From: HO2-45-28 sp964574495
GTDB taxonomy: Bacteria > Patescibacteriota > Minisyncoccia > HO2-45-28
Assembly (NCBI GenBank): GCA_964574495.1
Contig: CAZNNT010000037.1
Span: 1-5,123, forward strand
Direction of reading: 5' to 3'
DNA: 5,123 nt
Shown piece after piece: positions 3,641 through 5,123 of the stretch (within the stretch, counting starts at the first letter, position 1; every line of letters begins with the position of its first letter). Below the pieces are notes generated by a model. The model saw nothing but the letters and a program-made list of their open reading frames with translations, made no database searches and had not been told where the DNA came from. The translations under genes and the position numbers were made by a program.

Positions 3641-5123
3641 TGAGTTTTAATTTTTTTCAAAATCTGGACCTTTTGTCGGTGGGCGTGGCCGTGGCCGCCA
3701 TCGGTATTTTGGGTTTTGTCGTATATTTGAATAACCGCCGCAGCATAACCAGCCGGACTTTTTTGTTTTTTGCCATCATCACTATTTTTTGGAGCATCGC
3801 CAATTATTTGCAGTACAACATCGCGAATCCGGCGGTCTCTTTTTGGATGCTGAAATTGGTGGTTTTTTTCGCGGTGTGGCACGCTTTTTTAATTTTCCGG
3901 CTTTTTTATGTTTTTCCCGAGGATGCCGTTATTTTTCCAAAAAGTTATAAGACCGCTCTTTTGCCCCTGGTTATCGCGACTTCCGTCATCGTTTTGACTC
4001 CTTTGGTTTTTGAAAGTATCGCCGAGGTTTCAGCGGATGGCGCCATAGCCAGAGTCAACAACGGTCCGGCCATAGCTTTATTTTCGGCCATTGTCGTAAG
4101 TTTGATTTTCGCCGCGGTTTTTTTGCTGGTTAAAAAAACTTTTTTGGCTAAAAAAGGCAAAAAAAGCCAATTCGTATGGGTGTTGACCGGAACATTTTTG
4201 ACTTTCACGCTTCTTTTGATTTTTAATTTTGTTTTGCCGGCATTTTTTAACCGTCCCGATTTTATTCCTTTAGGCCCGGTTTTTTTGCTGCCGTTCGCGG
4301 TCTTTACTTTTTACGCCATATTGAAGCATAAACTTCTGGATATAAAAGTCATTTCCACCGAAGTAGTCGCTTTTTTTCTGGTGATCGCCGCTTTTTCGCA
4401 GATTCTTCTTTCAAAATCGGCGGGGGAGACCATTTTTCAGGTTTCGGTTTTCATATTACTTTTAATCTTCAGCATTCTCTTGATAAGAAGCGTGATGCGC
4501 GAAGTCCGTCAGCGCGAAGAGCTTCAGGAATTGACCAAAAAACTTGAATCGGCTAACGCCGAATTGAGAAAATTAGACCAACTGAAATCCGACTTTTTGT
4601 CTTTCGCCACTCATCAGCTTCGTTCCCCCCTGTCCATAACCAAGGGCTACATATCAATGATTATTGAGGGTTCTTTCGGCCAAGCAAGCGATATGATTAT
4701 TGAAAGATTGAAAAGGGTTTACGAGTCCAATGAACGGCTTATTAAACTTGTTGACGATTTTTTAAACCTTTCGCGCATAGAACAAGGCAGGATGAGCTAC
4801 GATTTCAGCCGCGCTTCGCTTGATGAGATCGCGGAAGAGGTGGTTGGGGAATTAACGGAAGCGGCCAAGAAAAAAGGGCTTCTACTTTCGTGGCAAAAAC
4901 CCATTCCGCCGCTGCCGCAAACGGTTCTGGACAGTTCAAAAATACACGAAGTTATTTATAATTTGGTTGATAACGCCATTAAATACACTCAAAGAGGAAA
5001 AGTGGCGCTTAAGGCCGAAAAATCGGGAATTTTTTTGCGCTTGTCAGTGAGCGACACCGGCATCGGACTCAACGAAGAGGATAGGGGGCGTCTTTTTGAG
5101 CGTTTCAGTCGGACTGAACGCGG
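3640..5123 (+). CDS. 7TM-type sensor histidine kinase, 3' end cut by the window
   Basis: An open frame of 494 complete codons runs off the window edge. Hydrophobic helices lie at about 10-30, 41-60, 66-91, 105-125, 143-164, 178-200 and 209-228, followed by FYAILKHKLLDIKVIS (224-239), the usual end of the N-terminal 7TM sensor region of histidine kinases. Two more helices follow (241-258, 265-283), then a coiled-coil linker (284-316). The HisKA H-box FATHQLRSPLS (322-332) places the phospho-acceptor at His325. The HATPase N-box YNLVDNAIKYT has Asn441 and Asn445, and the G1 box SDTGIGL has Asp472; LFERFSR (485-491) is the F-box. The G2 region and C-terminus lie beyond the window, probably several tens of residues. 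It autophosphorylates at the membrane and passes phosphate to a response regulator not seen here. ATG 3640 overlaps the nitroreductase stop by one base (TAATG). Confidence 0.93.
   Translation, partial: MSFNFFQNLDLLSVGVAVAAIGILGFVVYLNNRRSITSRTFLFFAIITIFWSIANYLQYNIANPAVSFWMLKLVVFFAVWHAFLIFRLFYVFPEDAVIFPKSYKTALLPLVIATSVIVLTPLVFESIAEVSADGAIARVNNGPAIALFSAIVVSLIFAAVFLLVKKTFLAKKGKKSQFVWVLTGTFLTFTLLLIFNFVLPAFFNRPDFIPLGPVFLLPFAVFTFYAILKHKLLDIKVISTEVVAFFLVIAAFSQILLSKSAGETIFQVSVFILLLIFSILLIRSVMREVRQREELQELTKKLESANAELRKLDQLKSDFLSFATHQLRSPLSITKGYISMIIEGSFGQASDMIIERLKRVYESNERLIKLVDDFLNLSRIEQGRMSYDFSRASLDEIAEEVVGELTEAAKKKGLLLSWQKPIPPLPQTVLDSSKIHEVIYNLVDNAIKYTQRGKVALKAEKSGIFLRLSVSDTGIGLNEEDRGRLFERFSRTER

Noticed and set aside
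3514..4208. Minus-strand ORFs opposite the histidine kinase membrane region
   Set aside because: They are Lys/His-rich antisense readings of a transmembrane-coding stretch; the plus-strand frame is open through the window edge with full kinase motifs.

Overview
The window looks like a chromosomal segment of an uncultivated bacterium, most likely a Patescibacteria/CPR (Parcubacteria-like) lineage. This is inferred from the gene types: a small PaaX-like regulator with a Cas2-like C-terminus, an N-terminal-7TM histidine kinase, and an Rv1355c-type ThiF protein. Moderately AT-rich genes, often without a Shine-Dalgarno sequence, fit too. No rRNA, tRNA, transposase or CRISPR array is visible, and taxonomy cannot be proven from the sequence alone.

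Layout. (1) Positions 37-1130, plus strand: a ThiF/E1-like adenylyltransferase-family gene. Its N-terminus lies in another frame (37-171), and the two frames join at a run of seven Ts at 125-131. (2) 1131-1290: a repeat-rich gap between convergent genes, with a 38-bp interrupted palindrome and helically spaced GTYTAAARTA repeats. (3) 1291-1887, minus strand: a PaaX-like winged-helix regulator with a Cas2-like ferredoxin fold. Its 5' region carries ACGATCGT, the same core as the centre of the palindrome. (4) 1926-2543, plus strand: a self-contained cassette of sigma70-like promoter, strong Shine-Dalgarno, small exported or membrane-anchored protein of unknown function, and a GNRA-capped terminator. 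(5) 2582-3640, plus strand: an Acg-like nitroreductase with its own extended -10 promoter. (6) 3640 to the window edge: a membrane sensor histidine kinase, overlapping the nitroreductase stop by one base and truncated by the window.

Working together. In mycobacterial Rv1355c-type proteins, a ThiF domain and a nitroreductase-like domain are fused. Here both occur in the same order as separate genes about 1.45 kb apart, with the regulator and the small-protein cassette between them. This suggests a split version of that system with an inserted regulatory block. The nitroreductase and histidine kinase appear translationally coupled, so a redox or membrane-stress link is conceivable but unproven.
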